Below are positions 7,010-15,402 of a stretch of DNA of 49,085 nucleotides, one piece after another. Below the pieces are notes generated by a model. The model was not told where the DNA came from and ran no database searches. It saw only the letters and a program-made list of their open reading frames with translations. Made by a program: the position numbers and the translations under genes. The stretch is taken from positions 1 through 49,085 of the forward strand of contig JBAXVX010000030.1 in the NCBI GenBank assembly GCA_037128705.1, written 5' to 3'. The first letter of the stretch is position 1. The number at the start of each line of letters is the position of its first letter. Origin of the DNA: CAIVAT01 sp037128705. Lineage in GTDB: Bacteria > Bacteroidota > Bacteroidia > Bacteroidales > FEN-979.

Positions 7010-8077
7010 CTACCTGTTGTGAGAGATCCTGACTTCCAGGGCCCCAACTCCAAATTTTGCCATCGGGGCATCGAAAAATTCGAAACCCTTTTCCTTTTCA
7101 AGCAGCTCGATCAGGTTTTTCCGCAAAACACCGTTTCCCACGCCATGAATGAAGGTCATCCTATGGAAATGGCCGGCAACCCCACTATCGATGCATTTCA
7201 TGAAAAAGTTCTTTTGAAACTCAAGGATTTCGGATTTCTCGAGGTTCGAAGGATCATCCACAAGTTCATGGATATGAAGATCTACAACAGCTTCACCCTG
7301 CGCCACCTGGTATTTTGCAATCAAAGAATCCAAGGCCCCGGATGATTGGCCCCGGGTAACGGGTTCAGCTGGCACAGAAGGCTCCTCGGGCTGAAAATGA
7401 GAGGTGAGGGATAAGACTTTCACGACAATGCCTTTCTCGCGGATCATGATATGCTCCCTGTAATTTCCCTCCTTGAAAAATTTCTTACCCTCTATCCTGA
7501 ATTCCGAATTAAAGGGTGGCAATACGGATCCCGATTGCTGTTTATGGAAAAGGAACTGCATGGTTCCTTCTGTCCAGTGCGAAAGCTGCTCACGGTTGAT
7601 GGTATCCAGAAGCAGTTTCGAGTCGGGGAAAATACTGCCGTAGTCAACACCTTCAAAATGTCCCAGCGGAGTTTTGCTGAAGATGTTATATAAAATATCA
7701 TACGAACTGTTGTTGATCAGAAATACGTCCAGTGGACCGGTGATGAGCCATTTCTGATCATGCGGAACGAAAACCAGGTAAATATCTTCCGTTTTACGAT
7801 TGGAAGTCAGATGTGCCGGAAGCTGGCTCAGCCTGTCATCCGGGGGATCTTCGTCTGGTGTTTCGTCATCAGGCAGTTTAATCTTATAATGCTCTTCGAA
7901 AAAACGGCCGGCCGGATCCTTCGGATCGATCTTTATCAGCTCACTGATCATGGTAGGAATCTCAAATCCCTCTTCGATCATGATGCTGACCATGCGGCTG
8001 TCAATTATTTTTGCCACAATTCCACCTCCGGATGTGTTAAGAAATTTTACTTTATCGCCAACTTTTAACTCACTCAT
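7010..8077 (-). CDS. DUF2027 and Smr domain protein
   Basis: This 355-residue protein starts MSELKVGDKVKFLNTSGGG, an SH3/KOW-like N-terminal domain of the DUF2027 type. A charged Pro/Asp-rich linker (around residues 85-105) follows, then a beta-rich middle region. The C-terminal Smr domain has DLHIHELVDD, FIHGVGNGVLRKNLIE and a final GALEVRI. Smr domains are known as nucleases in MutS2 and ribosome-rescue factors (the DLHG/HGxGxG-type motifs are present as DLHIHE and HGVGNG). The N-terminal domain suggests nucleic-acid or ribosome binding. The start at 8077 was preferred to an ATG at 8107, because the latter lies at the predicted transcription start of the promoter at 8119-8126. Confidence 0.85.
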   Translation of the reverse strand: MSELKVGDKVKFLNTSGGGIVAKIIDSRMVSIMIEEGFEIPTMISELIKIDPKDPAGRFFEEHYKIKLPDDETPDEDPPDDRLSQLPAHLTSNRKTEDIYLVFVPHDQKWLITGPLDVFLINNSSYDILYNIFSKTPLGHFEGVDYGSIFPDSKLLLDTINREQLSHWTEGTMQFLFHKQQSGSVLPPFNSEFRIEGKKFFKEGNYREHIMIREKGIVVKVLSLTSHFQPEEPSVPAEPVTRGQSSGALDSLIAKYQVAQGEAVVDLHIHELVDDPSNLEKSEILEFQKNFFMKCIDSGVAGHFHRMTFIHGVGNGVLRKNLIELLEKEKGFEFFDAPMAKFGVGALEVRISHNR

Positions 8078-8118
8078 TTTGAAGAAACTATTTAATTCTG
8101 GATTCATTTAATTGCCTG

Positions 8119-8126
8119 CAAAGATA
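8119..8126 (-). promoter_or_regulatory. -7 box of the DUF2027-Smr gene
   Basis: The reverse strand reads TATCTTTG, matching TAnnTTTG, with predicted transcription start near 8112. No clear -33 TTTG is present. The box supports translation from 8077 rather than 8107. Confidence 0.4.
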
Positions 8127-8172
8127 GCTGATATTTCATGATGTTAGGTCGGCACCCTAAATATGAAAGATG

Positions 8173-8200
8173 TTGTATATTAAAATATTTAGTAATATTG
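8173..8200 (+). promoter_or_regulatory. Promoter of the FadL-family gene
   Basis: TTG (8173-8175) and TAATATTG (8193-8200, one mismatch to TAnnTTTG) are 17 nt apart, 30 bp before the ATG at 8230. Confidence 0.35.
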
Positions 8201-8229
8201 CGCCCAGTATTAACCAAAAAAATGTACTT

Positions 8230-9465
8230 ATGAGGAGATTTACATCCCTGCTGTTATTCTTATGTGTAGCAGCGACCACTGCATTTGGCGGTGGGTATCA
8301 GGTGAGCTTACATTCCGTGCGGAATATTGGCATGGGGCTTATCGGAACATCACTCAGCTACGATGCGAGCAGTTTATTTTACAACCCGGGTGGCGCTGCG
8401 TTTGTAAATGAGAAATGGAGTTTTTCCGGTGGTGTCAGTTTATTGATGGCACGTACTACATTCCAGCCTTTGAATGTTGCTGAACAGGCCCATTTGGAGC
8501 ACAAAATGAACACACCGCTTTATTTTTACGCAGCGTTTAAACCCACGGCCAATCTGAGTGTGGGTCTGGCTGTAAATACTCCATATGGCAACGGTCTTTC
8601 ATGGGGAGAGAGCTGGCAGGGCCGGTACCTGATCCAGAGCCTGACTTTCAGGGCATTTACCTTTCAGCCAACTGTATCGTATAAGTTCAAGGATATCGTC
8701 GGGATTGGTGTGGGTCTTGTTTATGCTACAGGAAGTGTTGACATGAACAAAGCCATTCCTTTGCAGGGTGCAGATGGTGATGGAACATTGAATATAAAAG
8801 GGAATGCCAGCAATTTCGGATTCAATGCCGGGATCATGGTTCATCCCATTAAAGGATTGAGCCTTGGCGTTGATTACCGGTCAAAGGTTGAAATGAAGGT
8901 AAAGGGTGGAGATGCCACTTTTACTGTTCCCCTGTCACTCAGCCAATCTTTCCCAAATACCAAAGTGGATGCAATGCTTCCCTTACCTGCCAACCTTGAT
9001 TTTGGTGCCTCTTATGAATTTGGCGCTAAGAAGCAATGGCTGGTTGGGATTAACCTCTGTTATGTTTTCTGGGGTACCTATGATTCCCTGGTCTTTACTT
9101 TCGAAAAAGTCTCGGCCTCACAGGCCATTACCCGTTCAGCAAGCCCTGCCTTATATGTAAACAAGCTGATCCCACGCATTGGTGCGCAATATAAAATGAG
9201 CGACCTGCTGACCCTCCGTGTTGGTGGTTACTATGACCCAACTCCGGTACCGGATGATTATCTTAATCCCCAAACCCCGAGTATGAACCAGATCGGACTG
9301 ACCTGCGGTATTTCCCTTTACCCCACCAAAGGGCTCAGCATCGATGCTGCATTCCTTTATATTATGGGTATGCAAAGAAGCGGAACTTTCAGTCCTGATA
9401 ATTTTGCAGGATCATACAGTACGGCTGTTTACGTCCCCGGAATTGGTTTAACCTACAATTTTTAA
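8230..9465 (+). CDS. OmpP1/FadL-family outer-membrane transport protein
   Basis: This 411-residue protein has a signal peptide (MRRFTSLLLFLCVAATTAFG) and then GYQVSLHSVRNIGMG. The latter is followed by the family hallmarks DASSLFYNPGGAAF (the NPA/NPG hatch region) and NTPYGNGLSWGESWQGRYLI. The rest is a run of amphipathic beta strands ending in Phe (GLTYNF), as expected for a 14-strand FadL-type barrel that passes hydrophobic compounds across the outer membrane. The start at 8230 places the signal peptide at the N-terminus; a frame opening at 8170 only adds a non-signal stretch. The next gene is an SGNH lipoprotein 19 bp downstream. This pair recurs in Bacteroidota and suggests linked handling of a lipid or ester. 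Confidence 0.9.
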   Translation: MRRFTSLLLFLCVAATTAFGGGYQVSLHSVRNIGMGLIGTSLSYDASSLFYNPGGAAFVNEKWSFSGGVSLLMARTTFQPLNVAEQAHLEHKMNTPLYFYAAFKPTANLSVGLAVNTPYGNGLSWGESWQGRYLIQSLTFRAFTFQPTVSYKFKDIVGIGVGLVYATGSVDMNKAIPLQGADGDGTLNIKGNASNFGFNAGIMVHPIKGLSLGVDYRSKVEMKVKGGDATFTVPLSLSQSFPNTKVDAMLPLPANLDFGASYEFGAKKQWLVGINLCYVFWGTYDSLVFTFEKVSASQAITRSASPALYVNKLIPRIGAQYKMSDLLTLRVGGYYDPTPVPDDYLNPQTPSMNQIGLTCGISLYPTKGLSIDAAFLYIMGMQRSGTFSPDNFAGSYSTAVYVPGIGLTYNF

Positions 9466-9484
9466 CTATTAACACCTGAACGTT

Positions 9485-10876
9485 ATGAAGAAAATACTTT
9501 TCATTATATTGTCTCTTTCCATGCTTACCGCGTGTGAAAGAAAGATCGATGAATTCCCTGCCTCTGCCAACGGCCTCGACTTTTCAAAATTTGTTGCTGT
9601 TGGAAATTCGATGGTGTCCGGCTATGCCGATGGCGCACTGTACCTGAGTGGCCAGGAAAACTCGATTCCGAATATCATGGCTGATCAGTTCCAGAATGTG
9701 GGCCCCTGCGATTTTAAGCAACCGCTCATTGGCACTGAAGCCGGTGTTGGATTGCAGCAAATTCCAACCGGAATCTATTTAGTTACCAAAATGGTTCTCA
9801 AGATTGTTCCTGACAAGGACTGTGCTGGCAACCCCGTTGGAACAGCATCCCTGAAACCAGGGCTTTATTCCAATCCCGACCAGGCTACTTTGATGCAGCA
9901 GCTGTTTGCTCCACCCCTCGTAACCGGACCCTACAACAATATGGGCGTTCCCGGATTATCACTCCAGGCAGCCTTTTTTCCCGGCTACGCTGCTTATAAC
10001 CCGTTTTATGCCCGAATGGCAACTGCCCCTGCTTCCTCTTCGATCATCGGTGATGCCATGGCACAGCAGCCAACCTTTTTCATGATGTGGCTTGGTGACA
10101 ATGATGCGCTGACCTCTGCACTGGCCGGTACTGACCAGTTGCTTACACCTGCCGATACCTTTGCCAAATATTATCCCATGGCAACAGGCGCCCTCCTTGC
10201 TTCAGGCAAGAGTCCGAAAGGCGTTGTAGCTACCATCCCCGATGTTACCACGATCCCGTTTTTTACAACGATCTCAAAAGCACTTCCCTGGAACGGTGTA
10301 ACCCTCACTGCCGAGCAGGCTGCAGGATTGAACACGCTGTATACCATGTATCACCATTCTGAAATTGTATGGAAAGAGGGACAGAATCCTTTTGTTTATG
10401 TAAAGAACGACGGGAGCTGGGCCCAGATGCAGGCAGGAGACCTGTTTTTGCTGACCCTCCCGACCGATTCAGTTAAATGCAAAGGAATGGGCATTGCCGA
10501 TCAATCTGTCACCCCGATTCCCCGCCCCTACCCGATACCGGGAAAATTTGTACTCGACGGTGTTGAACAGGCTAACATCAAAGCCCGTATTGCACAATAC
10601 AACGTTGTTATCAAAGGAACCGCCGCTGCCCAGAATTTAGCAATAGCCGATATGAACACCTATCTGAAGTCCTTTGAAAGCGGAATGGTTTTCGATGGCG
10701 TCAAGGTAAGTACGACCTTTGTCACCGGTGGATTGTTTTCAACCGACGGGGTCCATCTGAACCCCAGGGGATGCTCCATTGCAGCAAATTATTTGATTCA
10801 GTCCATCAATGCCAAATACGGAAGCAATATTCCTCAGGCAAATACGACCAACTACCAGGGATTGATTTTCCCGTAG
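9485..10876 (+). CDS. SGNH/GDSL-family hydrolase, lipoprotein
   Basis: This 463-residue protein starts with a lipoprotein signal peptide and lipobox LTAC, with Cys17 as the lipidated residue. SGNH blocks are visible: VAVGNSMVSGYADG for block I (the nucleophile Ser in GNS), FMMWLGDNDAL for block III (Asn in GDND) and STDGVHLNPRG near the C-terminus for block V (Asp and His in DGVH). It is probably an esterase or lipase-like hydrolase anchored to the outer membrane. It is cotranscribed with the FadL-type porin, so it may release or take up a hydrophobic ligand. The substrate is unknown. A strong terminator follows at 10898-10937. Confidence 0.85.
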   Translation: MKKILFIILSLSMLTACERKIDEFPASANGLDFSKFVAVGNSMVSGYADGALYLSGQENSIPNIMADQFQNVGPCDFKQPLIGTEAGVGLQQIPTGIYLVTKMVLKIVPDKDCAGNPVGTASLKPGLYSNPDQATLMQQLFAPPLVTGPYNNMGVPGLSLQAAFFPGYAAYNPFYARMATAPASSSIIGDAMAQQPTFFMMWLGDNDALTSALAGTDQLLTPADTFAKYYPMATGALLASGKSPKGVVATIPDVTTIPFFTTISKALPWNGVTLTAEQAAGLNTLYTMYHHSEIVWKEGQNPFVYVKNDGSWAQMQAGDLFLLTLPTDSVKCKGMGIADQSVTPIPRPYPIPGKFVLDGVEQANIKARIAQYNVVIKGTAAAQNLAIADMNTYLKSFESGMVFDGVKVSTTFVTGGLFSTDGVHLNPRGCSIAANYLIQSINAKYGSNIPQANTTNYQGLIFP

Positions 10877-10897
10877 GTAATACCATCATCTGATTCA

Positions 10898-10937
10898 AAA
10901 AAAGTCGTTTTCAAAATTCTTTGAAAACGACTTTTTT
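10898..10937. terminator. Bidirectional intrinsic terminator
   Basis: A perfect 18-bp stem (10898-10915 with 10920-10937) encloses the 4-nt loop ATTC. It begins with a run of A and ends with a run of T, so it can act in both directions. It lies between the convergent SGNH and rdgB genes. Confidence 0.9.
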
Positions 10938-10961
10938 CTTTATCCTAAATCCAGTTTAAAA

Positions 10962-11540
10962 TTATTGTTGTTTCAGGAACCGAACCATTTTTAACACCGC
11001 CTTCCCCCGGTGGCTTATTCCATTTTTCAGGTAAGGGGGCATTTCAGCGAAGGTTTGCCGATGACCCTCAGGAAGAAAAACAGGGTCATATCCAAAGCCT
11101 TCTGTGCCCGTCCTCGACAATGTGATGGTGCCGTCGACCCGGCCTTCAAAAACGTGCTCCCTGTTATCCATGATCAGGCAGATGACACAGCGAAAACAGG
11201 CTTTCCGGTTTTCAATGCCCGTCAATTCCGTGAGAATTTTGTCGATGTTGTCATCAAAGGAACATCCCTCGCCGGCATATCTCGCCGAATAAACTCCCGG
11301 GCGGCCCTCCAGTGAATCAATCTCCAGACCGGTATCATCAGCAAAACAGTCCATCCCTGTCTGATCGCGGATAAACCTGGCCTTCTGAACCGCATTCCCC
11401 TCAATGGTCTCCTGCGTTTCAGGAATTTCAACATCCAGGCTGATATCCTTCAGGCTCAGAATCCGGAAATCATTTCCGAGGATCTCCTGGATTTCACGGA
11501 GCTTATGGCTGTTGTTTGTGGCAAAAAGAAGATCGGACAT
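10962..11540 (-). CDS. rdgB: XTP/dITP diphosphatase (RdgB/HAM1 family)
   Basis: This enzyme hydrolyses non-canonical purine triphosphates (dITP, XTP) to monophosphates and so keeps them out of nucleic acid. The 192 residues match family length. Seen motifs are LLFATNNSHKLREI (substrate-binding N-terminus), FADDTGLEIDSLEGRPGVYSARYAG (catalytic Asp pair) and GFGYDPVFLPEG, then SHRGKA near the C-terminus. It lies downstream of ddl on the same strand, and the whole spacer between them is a heptamer repeat array. Confidence 0.97.
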   Translation of the reverse strand: MSDLLFATNNSHKLREIQEILGNDFRILSLKDISLDVEIPETQETIEGNAVQKARFIRDQTGMDCFADDTGLEIDSLEGRPGVYSARYAGEGCSFDDNIDKILTELTGIENRKACFRCVICLIMDNREHVFEGRVDGTITLSRTGTEGFGYDPVFLPEGHRQTFAEMPPYLKNGISHRGKAVLKMVRFLKQQ

Positions 11541-11545
11541 GGGAG

Positions 11546-11622
11546 TGACGAATGACGAATTACGAATTACGAATTACCAATGGCTAATGCCTAATGCCTA
11601 ATGGCTATTGGCTAATGGCTAC
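11546..11622 (+). repeat. Heptamer tandem array (11 units) between ddl and rdgB
   Basis: Eleven 7-bp units run without gaps from 11546 to 11622. The words change stepwise along the array: TGACGAA twice, TTACGAA twice, TTACCAA once, then TGGCTAA/TGCCTAA forms six times. The last unit (11616-11622) supplies the TAG stop codon of ddl on the reverse strand. Only 5 bp separate the first unit from the rdgB start codon. TGACGAA also forms the array at 40821-40876. Confidence 0.9.
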
Positions 11623-12593
11623 TTTTTTATCTCCTCCCCGATCAACCTTGTTATCAGCTCGGTAAAGCTCCATCCGTGAGCAACCGACATCTTAGGAACA
11701 ATGCTGGCGGCACTCATCCCGGGAACCGTATTTACCTCAAGAAAATAAAACACCTTCCCGGTGAAAATATAATCAAAACGAACAACGCCCTTACAGTTCA
11801 GCTTTTCGTATAACAATCGTGAGATTTCCTGGCATTTTTCAAAATCCTTCAGGGGAACGTCTGCCGGTACAACTTCATCGGCCATTCCCTTTTTATATTT
11901 TGCCTCAAAGTCAAAATACTCCTTCTTCGGAATAATCTCAGTTATGGGGAATGCAATGATCTTCCCTTTGGTCCTGATCACCCCGCAGGTCAATTCACGA
12001 CCTTTGACAAATTCTTCGACAAGGATCTCGGAGTCTTCCTTAAAAGCCTTGACCAAAGCAGGTTTCAACTCCTTTTTCAGGTTCACTTTCGACATCCCCA
12101 CGCTGGATCCGCCATTGTTGGGTTTGACAAATACCGGGAGGGATAATTTCTGCAGGATTTGCTCAACGGTAAAATTGCCTCCCATGAAGAGGTGCATCGA
12201 TTTTGCAACGTAAATCCCGGCGGATGCAACGACTTCCTTACAAAAACCCTTGTTAAAGGTGAGGGCCGAGGTTGTTACATCGCACGAGGTATAAGGAATG
12301 CCCAGCATATCGAGATATCCCTGCAGCCTGCCATTTTCTCCCGGGGTTCCATGAATGGCGTTGAAAACGATATCAAAACGGATCTTCCGCTTACCAATCG
12401 TCAGGCTGAAATCATTTTTATCGACGGGAAAGTTTTTCCGGCCGATCTTGTAATTCCAGTTTTTTCCCTTGATCTCGATCAGGTATGGCATGAACAGATC
12501 ACGATTCATATTTAATTCAACCTGTTTACCGCTTTTGATAGAAATCCCATATTCCCCGGAATCACCGCCTGCAACAATGGCAACATTCAACAT
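11619..12593 (-). CDS. ddl: D-alanine--D-alanine ligase
   Basis: This enzyme joins two D-alanines with ATP for peptidoglycan precursors. The protein (324 residues from the ATG at 12593) starts MLNVAIVAGGDSGEYGISIK. It has the ATP-grasp elements VFVKPNNGGSSVGMSKV and ILVEEFVKGRELTCGVI, and the C-terminal VRFDYIF...FLEVNTVPGMSAASIVPKM metal-binding region. A frame opening further upstream at 12647 reads through promoter DNA and was not used. The stop codon lies inside the heptamer array. A ddl gene divergent from a PASTA protein and rluD is a common Bacteroidota arrangement. Confidence 0.96.
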   Translation of the reverse strand: MLNVAIVAGGDSGEYGISIKSGKQVELNMNRDLFMPYLIEIKGKNWNYKIGRKNFPVDKNDFSLTIGKRKIRFDIVFNAIHGTPGENGRLQGYLDMLGIPYTSCDVTTSALTFNKGFCKEVVASAGIYVAKSMHLFMGGNFTVEQILQKLSLPVFVKPNNGGSSVGMSKVNLKKELKPALVKAFKEDSEILVEEFVKGRELTCGVIRTKGKIIAFPITEIIPKKEYFDFEAKYKKGMADEVVPADVPLKDFEKCQEISRLLYEKLNCKGVVRFDYIFTGKVFYFLEVNTVPGMSAASIVPKMSVAHGWSFTELITRLIGEEIKK

Positions 12594-12613
12594 ACCCACA
12601 ATTTTTAGAGGCA

Positions 12614-12621
12614 CAAAATTA
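12614..12621 (-). promoter_or_regulatory. -7 box of ddl
   Basis: The reverse strand reads TAATTTTG, matching TAnnTTTG, with predicted transcription start about 14 nt before the ATG at 12593. A TTTG 23 nt further upstream (12645-12648) could be the -33 element. Confidence 0.45.
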
Positions 12622-12639
12622 GCACAAAAATTTTGCTCC

Positions 12640-12670
12640 TTGCGCAAAATTCAATTTTTCCGTAAGTTTG
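12640..12670 (+). promoter_or_regulatory. Promoter of the PASTA-T9SS-rluD-plsC operon
   Basis: TTG (12640-12642) and TAAGTTTG (12663-12670) are 20 nt apart. The box overlaps the upstream TTG codon at 12668, so the next gene must start at the ATG at 12731. Confidence 0.55.
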
Positions 12671-12730
12671 TTGCTTCTTAAGGAAAATACAATAAAACAG
12701 TCGATTTCAGGTTATTTATTTAAACCATTG

Positions 12731-13324
12731 ATGGATTTTTTACACTTCCTGTTTTCAAAGAAATTTCTAAAGCATCTCCTCATCGCGATCGGGATTACGA
12801 TCGTTCTGGTTTGGATCACCCTGCAATCGCTGTCATGGTACACCAAACACAACGATTACCTAATCGTTCCCGATTTCCGGGGATTGTATATCCAGGAGGT
12901 TCTTGGAAATCCTGACAACAAAAATTACCAGTTCTCAGTGGTCGATTCGATCTTTGATGCAAATAAGCCCAATGGATCCATCCTGTCCCAGGATCCCTAT
13001 CCCGGATCTAAGGTAAAGAAGAACCGTATGCTTTACCTGACCATCACCACGATCATTCCGGAAAAGACGACCATGCCTGAACTGCGCGATCTTACCCTGC
13101 GCCAGGCACAGACCATGCTTGAGTCGTCGGGACTTAAACTGGGAAGGCTGTTGTATATCAGATCCTTTGATGAAGATGCCGTTCAAAACCAGCTGTTTCA
13201 CGGGAAGTCCATTCTGGCCGGGACAGATATTGATAAAGGTTCAGTCATTGATTTAACTGTCGGGATGGGAGCGAAAGCCGCTGAAGCCATGATCGATTCA
13301 ATTGGACAGGACAGCCTGCAGTGA
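12731..13324 (+). CDS. Membrane-anchored PASTA-domain protein
   Basis: The protein has 197 residues. A short cytoplasmic N-terminus (MDFLHFLFSKKFLKH) precedes one membrane helix (about residues 16-36, LLIAIGITIVLVWITL). Two PASTA modules follow outside: about residues 44-112 (LIVPDFRGLYIQEV ... GSILSQDPYPGSKVKKN) and about 115-185 (TTMPELRDLTLRQAQTML ... VIDLTVGMG). PASTA modules bind peptidoglycan fragments or act as spacers. No kinase or transpeptidase domain is attached. Its position opposite ddl suggests a cell-wall role. The start was chosen from the promoter position and from the helix being correctly placed. Confidence 0.85.
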   Translation: MDFLHFLFSKKFLKHLLIAIGITIVLVWITLQSLSWYTKHNDYLIVPDFRGLYIQEVLGNPDNKNYQFSVVDSIFDANKPNGSILSQDPYPGSKVKKNRMLYLTITTIIPEKTTMPELRDLTLRQAQTMLESSGLKLGRLLYIRSFDEDAVQNQLFHGKSILAGTDIDKGSVIDLTVGMGAKAAEAMIDSIGQDSLQ

Positions 13325-13372
13325 CAGCAGGAAAAATAAATGCAGGTAATGCAAACTTTGTAAATACTTTTT

Positions 13373-15382
13373 ATGCGTTTTTTCATCATCCTATTCCTCT
13401 TTCTTTTCACCGGGTTTGTCGGAATTTCCCAGGAAATATTGACAGGGTTACAAATTAATCCGATGGTGAAGGCCAAAGCGATGGAGTTGAGCCGCATGAA
13501 AGCTGCAGCCGGTGATGACCTCCGAGCCGGCGATGAATACCTGAAGGCCGCCTCAGATACCACGCCGGTCTCCATGCCATTTTTTGATGATTTTTCTGCA
13601 AACGGGGTTTTCCCCTCCTCCCAGCGGTGGATCGATCGTTTTGCTTTTGAAAATGACGACCTGCCCGTTTACCCGGTCAATATCGGCGCCATGACACTGG
13701 ATGCCATCAACGACTCTGGCAATATGTATCCGCGGGCTGTTCCCGGCCCTGATTTTTTTATCGCAGATTTTCTAACCTCCCGTTATATCAGGCTTGATTC
13801 TTCTTTTACCCCTGTTCCAAGGGCCCTTTCTCCTGCCGATTCCGTTTATCTCAGCTTTTTCTACCAGCCCCAGGGAAGAGGGAAACCACCCCAGAAAGCT
13901 GATTCCCTGATTTTACAATTCCTTGCTGTTCCTGCCCATGACAGCCTGATCACCGGAGGATCCATTCCTGTTCCTGACCTGTGGGCTAAAACCTGGTTTG
14001 CCAACGGAATGTCGCTTGACACCTTTTACCTGAACAACAACAAATGGTTTGTCAGGGTGATGATCCCTGTGACCGACCCGCGATACTTCACCAATAAATT
14101 CCGGTTCCGGTTTTTTAATTATGTAAGTCTGGCAAGTTCTGCCGAACCGAGCTGGCAGAGCAATACCGACCAGTGGAATCTTGACGATGTATATCTCAAT
14201 TCCGGCCGCACCCTCAATGACACCATCTATCCGGAGCTTCGTTTTATTTACCGTCCTCCTTCTCTGCTGAAAAGGTATGAATCCATGCCATATCCGCAAT
14301 ACAGTGATGATCCGACCAATGAAATGCGCGATACGATCGATATCCTGATGAGTAACCGGGATATCATACCGCACATGTCCTCCTACAATTATTATGTGAC
14401 ACAACCCGGGGGAAGTTTTTCAAAATCCTACAGCGGAGGCAATTACAATATTCAACCCTATGCCGTTTCTCCCTATGTGACCTTTCAGAAGTTTGCCCAT
14501 CCGGAGGTGCCCTTCCTGATACCGATCAACCAGACCGACAGTGCCATATTCCTTGTTAAACACATTGTGAAAGATATTACCCCCGGTTCAGTGACCGGGG
14601 ATACCATGCAATCGTATCAGAAATTTCTGAACTATTATGCCTACGATGACGGAACACCGGAAGCCAGTTATGGACTGACGCCAGCCGGTTCGAAACTTGC
14701 CTATGGATTCAGGCTGAATAAATCGCCCGACACGCTTCGTGCAGTCAGAATGTATTTTAACAAAACCCTTAGTAACACAAGCGTTCAGTTCTTTTACCTG
14801 TGCGTTTGGAATGACAACGCAGGTAAACCTGGCGATACAATCTATTCTGACCTGGTAATGCCACGTTATGCAGACAGCATGAATAAGTTTGTGACCTATC
14901 ACATCTTTCCACCATTGCGTATCACAGGGACCTTTTACGTGGGCTGGATCCAGACTACCAATGATAACCTCTCGATCGGGTTTGATCGTTACACCAACAG
15001 CCAGAGTCAGATTTTTTACAATTCCACAGGCGTTTGGAATAATTCGGCTTATACCGGTTCACTGATGATCCGTCCGGTGGTTGGAAAGCCCATTCCGCTT
15101 GAAGTCGGGGATATCCTGCCCCGGAATATGAAACTCACCCTCTTTCCAAATCCCTGTTCAGAAAGCAAAATAAATGTCCGGATCACGGATAACTTGCAGA
15201 ACACCGGCAATTCAGAGCGGGCTACGCTCATCGTTTCGGATATTGTCGGCCGGGTTCGGATGACAACCGCTTTTAGAAATGAGCTGGACGTCACCGCCTT
15301 GCAGAATGGTCTTTACTTTCTTGAACTCAGAGATCAGTCGGGTACGCGTCTTGGCTTTGCGAAGTTTATCATTTCACGGTAA
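13373..15382 (+). CDS. Large T9SS-sorted secreted protein
   Basis: This 669-residue protein has a signal peptide (MRFFIILFLFLFTGFVGISQ) and a long beta-rich body of unknown family. Its T9SS type A sorting domain occupies about the last 85 residues (LTLFPNPCSESKINV ... NGLYFLELRDQSGTRLGF). The body contains repeated aromatic-rich strands (for example WIDRFAFENDDLPVYPVNIG and YYAYDDGTPEASYGLTPAG). The latter resembles segments common in Bacteroidota secreted proteins placed between ddl/PASTA and rluD. No catalytic motif was found. It lies in an operon between the PASTA protein (48 bp upstream) and rluD (20 bp downstream). Confidence 0.85.
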   Translation: MRFFIILFLFLFTGFVGISQEILTGLQINPMVKAKAMELSRMKAAAGDDLRAGDEYLKAASDTTPVSMPFFDDFSANGVFPSSQRWIDRFAFENDDLPVYPVNIGAMTLDAINDSGNMYPRAVPGPDFFIADFLTSRYIRLDSSFTPVPRALSPADSVYLSFFYQPQGRGKPPQKADSLILQFLAVPAHDSLITGGSIPVPDLWAKTWFANGMSLDTFYLNNNKWFVRVMIPVTDPRYFTNKFRFRFFNYVSLASSAEPSWQSNTDQWNLDDVYLNSGRTLNDTIYPELRFIYRPPSLLKRYESMPYPQYSDDPTNEMRDTIDILMSNRDIIPHMSSYNYYVTQPGGSFSKSYSGGNYNIQPYAVSPYVTFQKFAHPEVPFLIPINQTDSAIFLVKHIVKDITPGSVTGDTMQSYQKFLNYYAYDDGTPEASYGLTPAGSKLAYGFRLNKSPDTLRAVRMYFNKTLSNTSVQFFYLCVWNDNAGKPGDTIYSDLVMPRYADSMNKFVTYHIFPPLRITGTFYVGWIQTTNDNLSIGFDRYTNSQSQIFYNSTGVWNNSAYTGSLMIRPVVGKPIPLEVGDILPRNMKLTLFPNPCSESKINVRITDNLQNTGNSERATLIVSDIVGRVRMTTAFRNELDVTALQNGLYFLELRDQSGTRLGFAKFIISR

Positions 15383-15402
15383 TTTTCAAACAACCGTGCA
15401 TC

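Noticed and set aside
12668..12730. N-terminal extension of the PASTA protein
   Set aside because: It begins with TTG inside the -7 promoter box and adds residues that do not fit the membrane topology.
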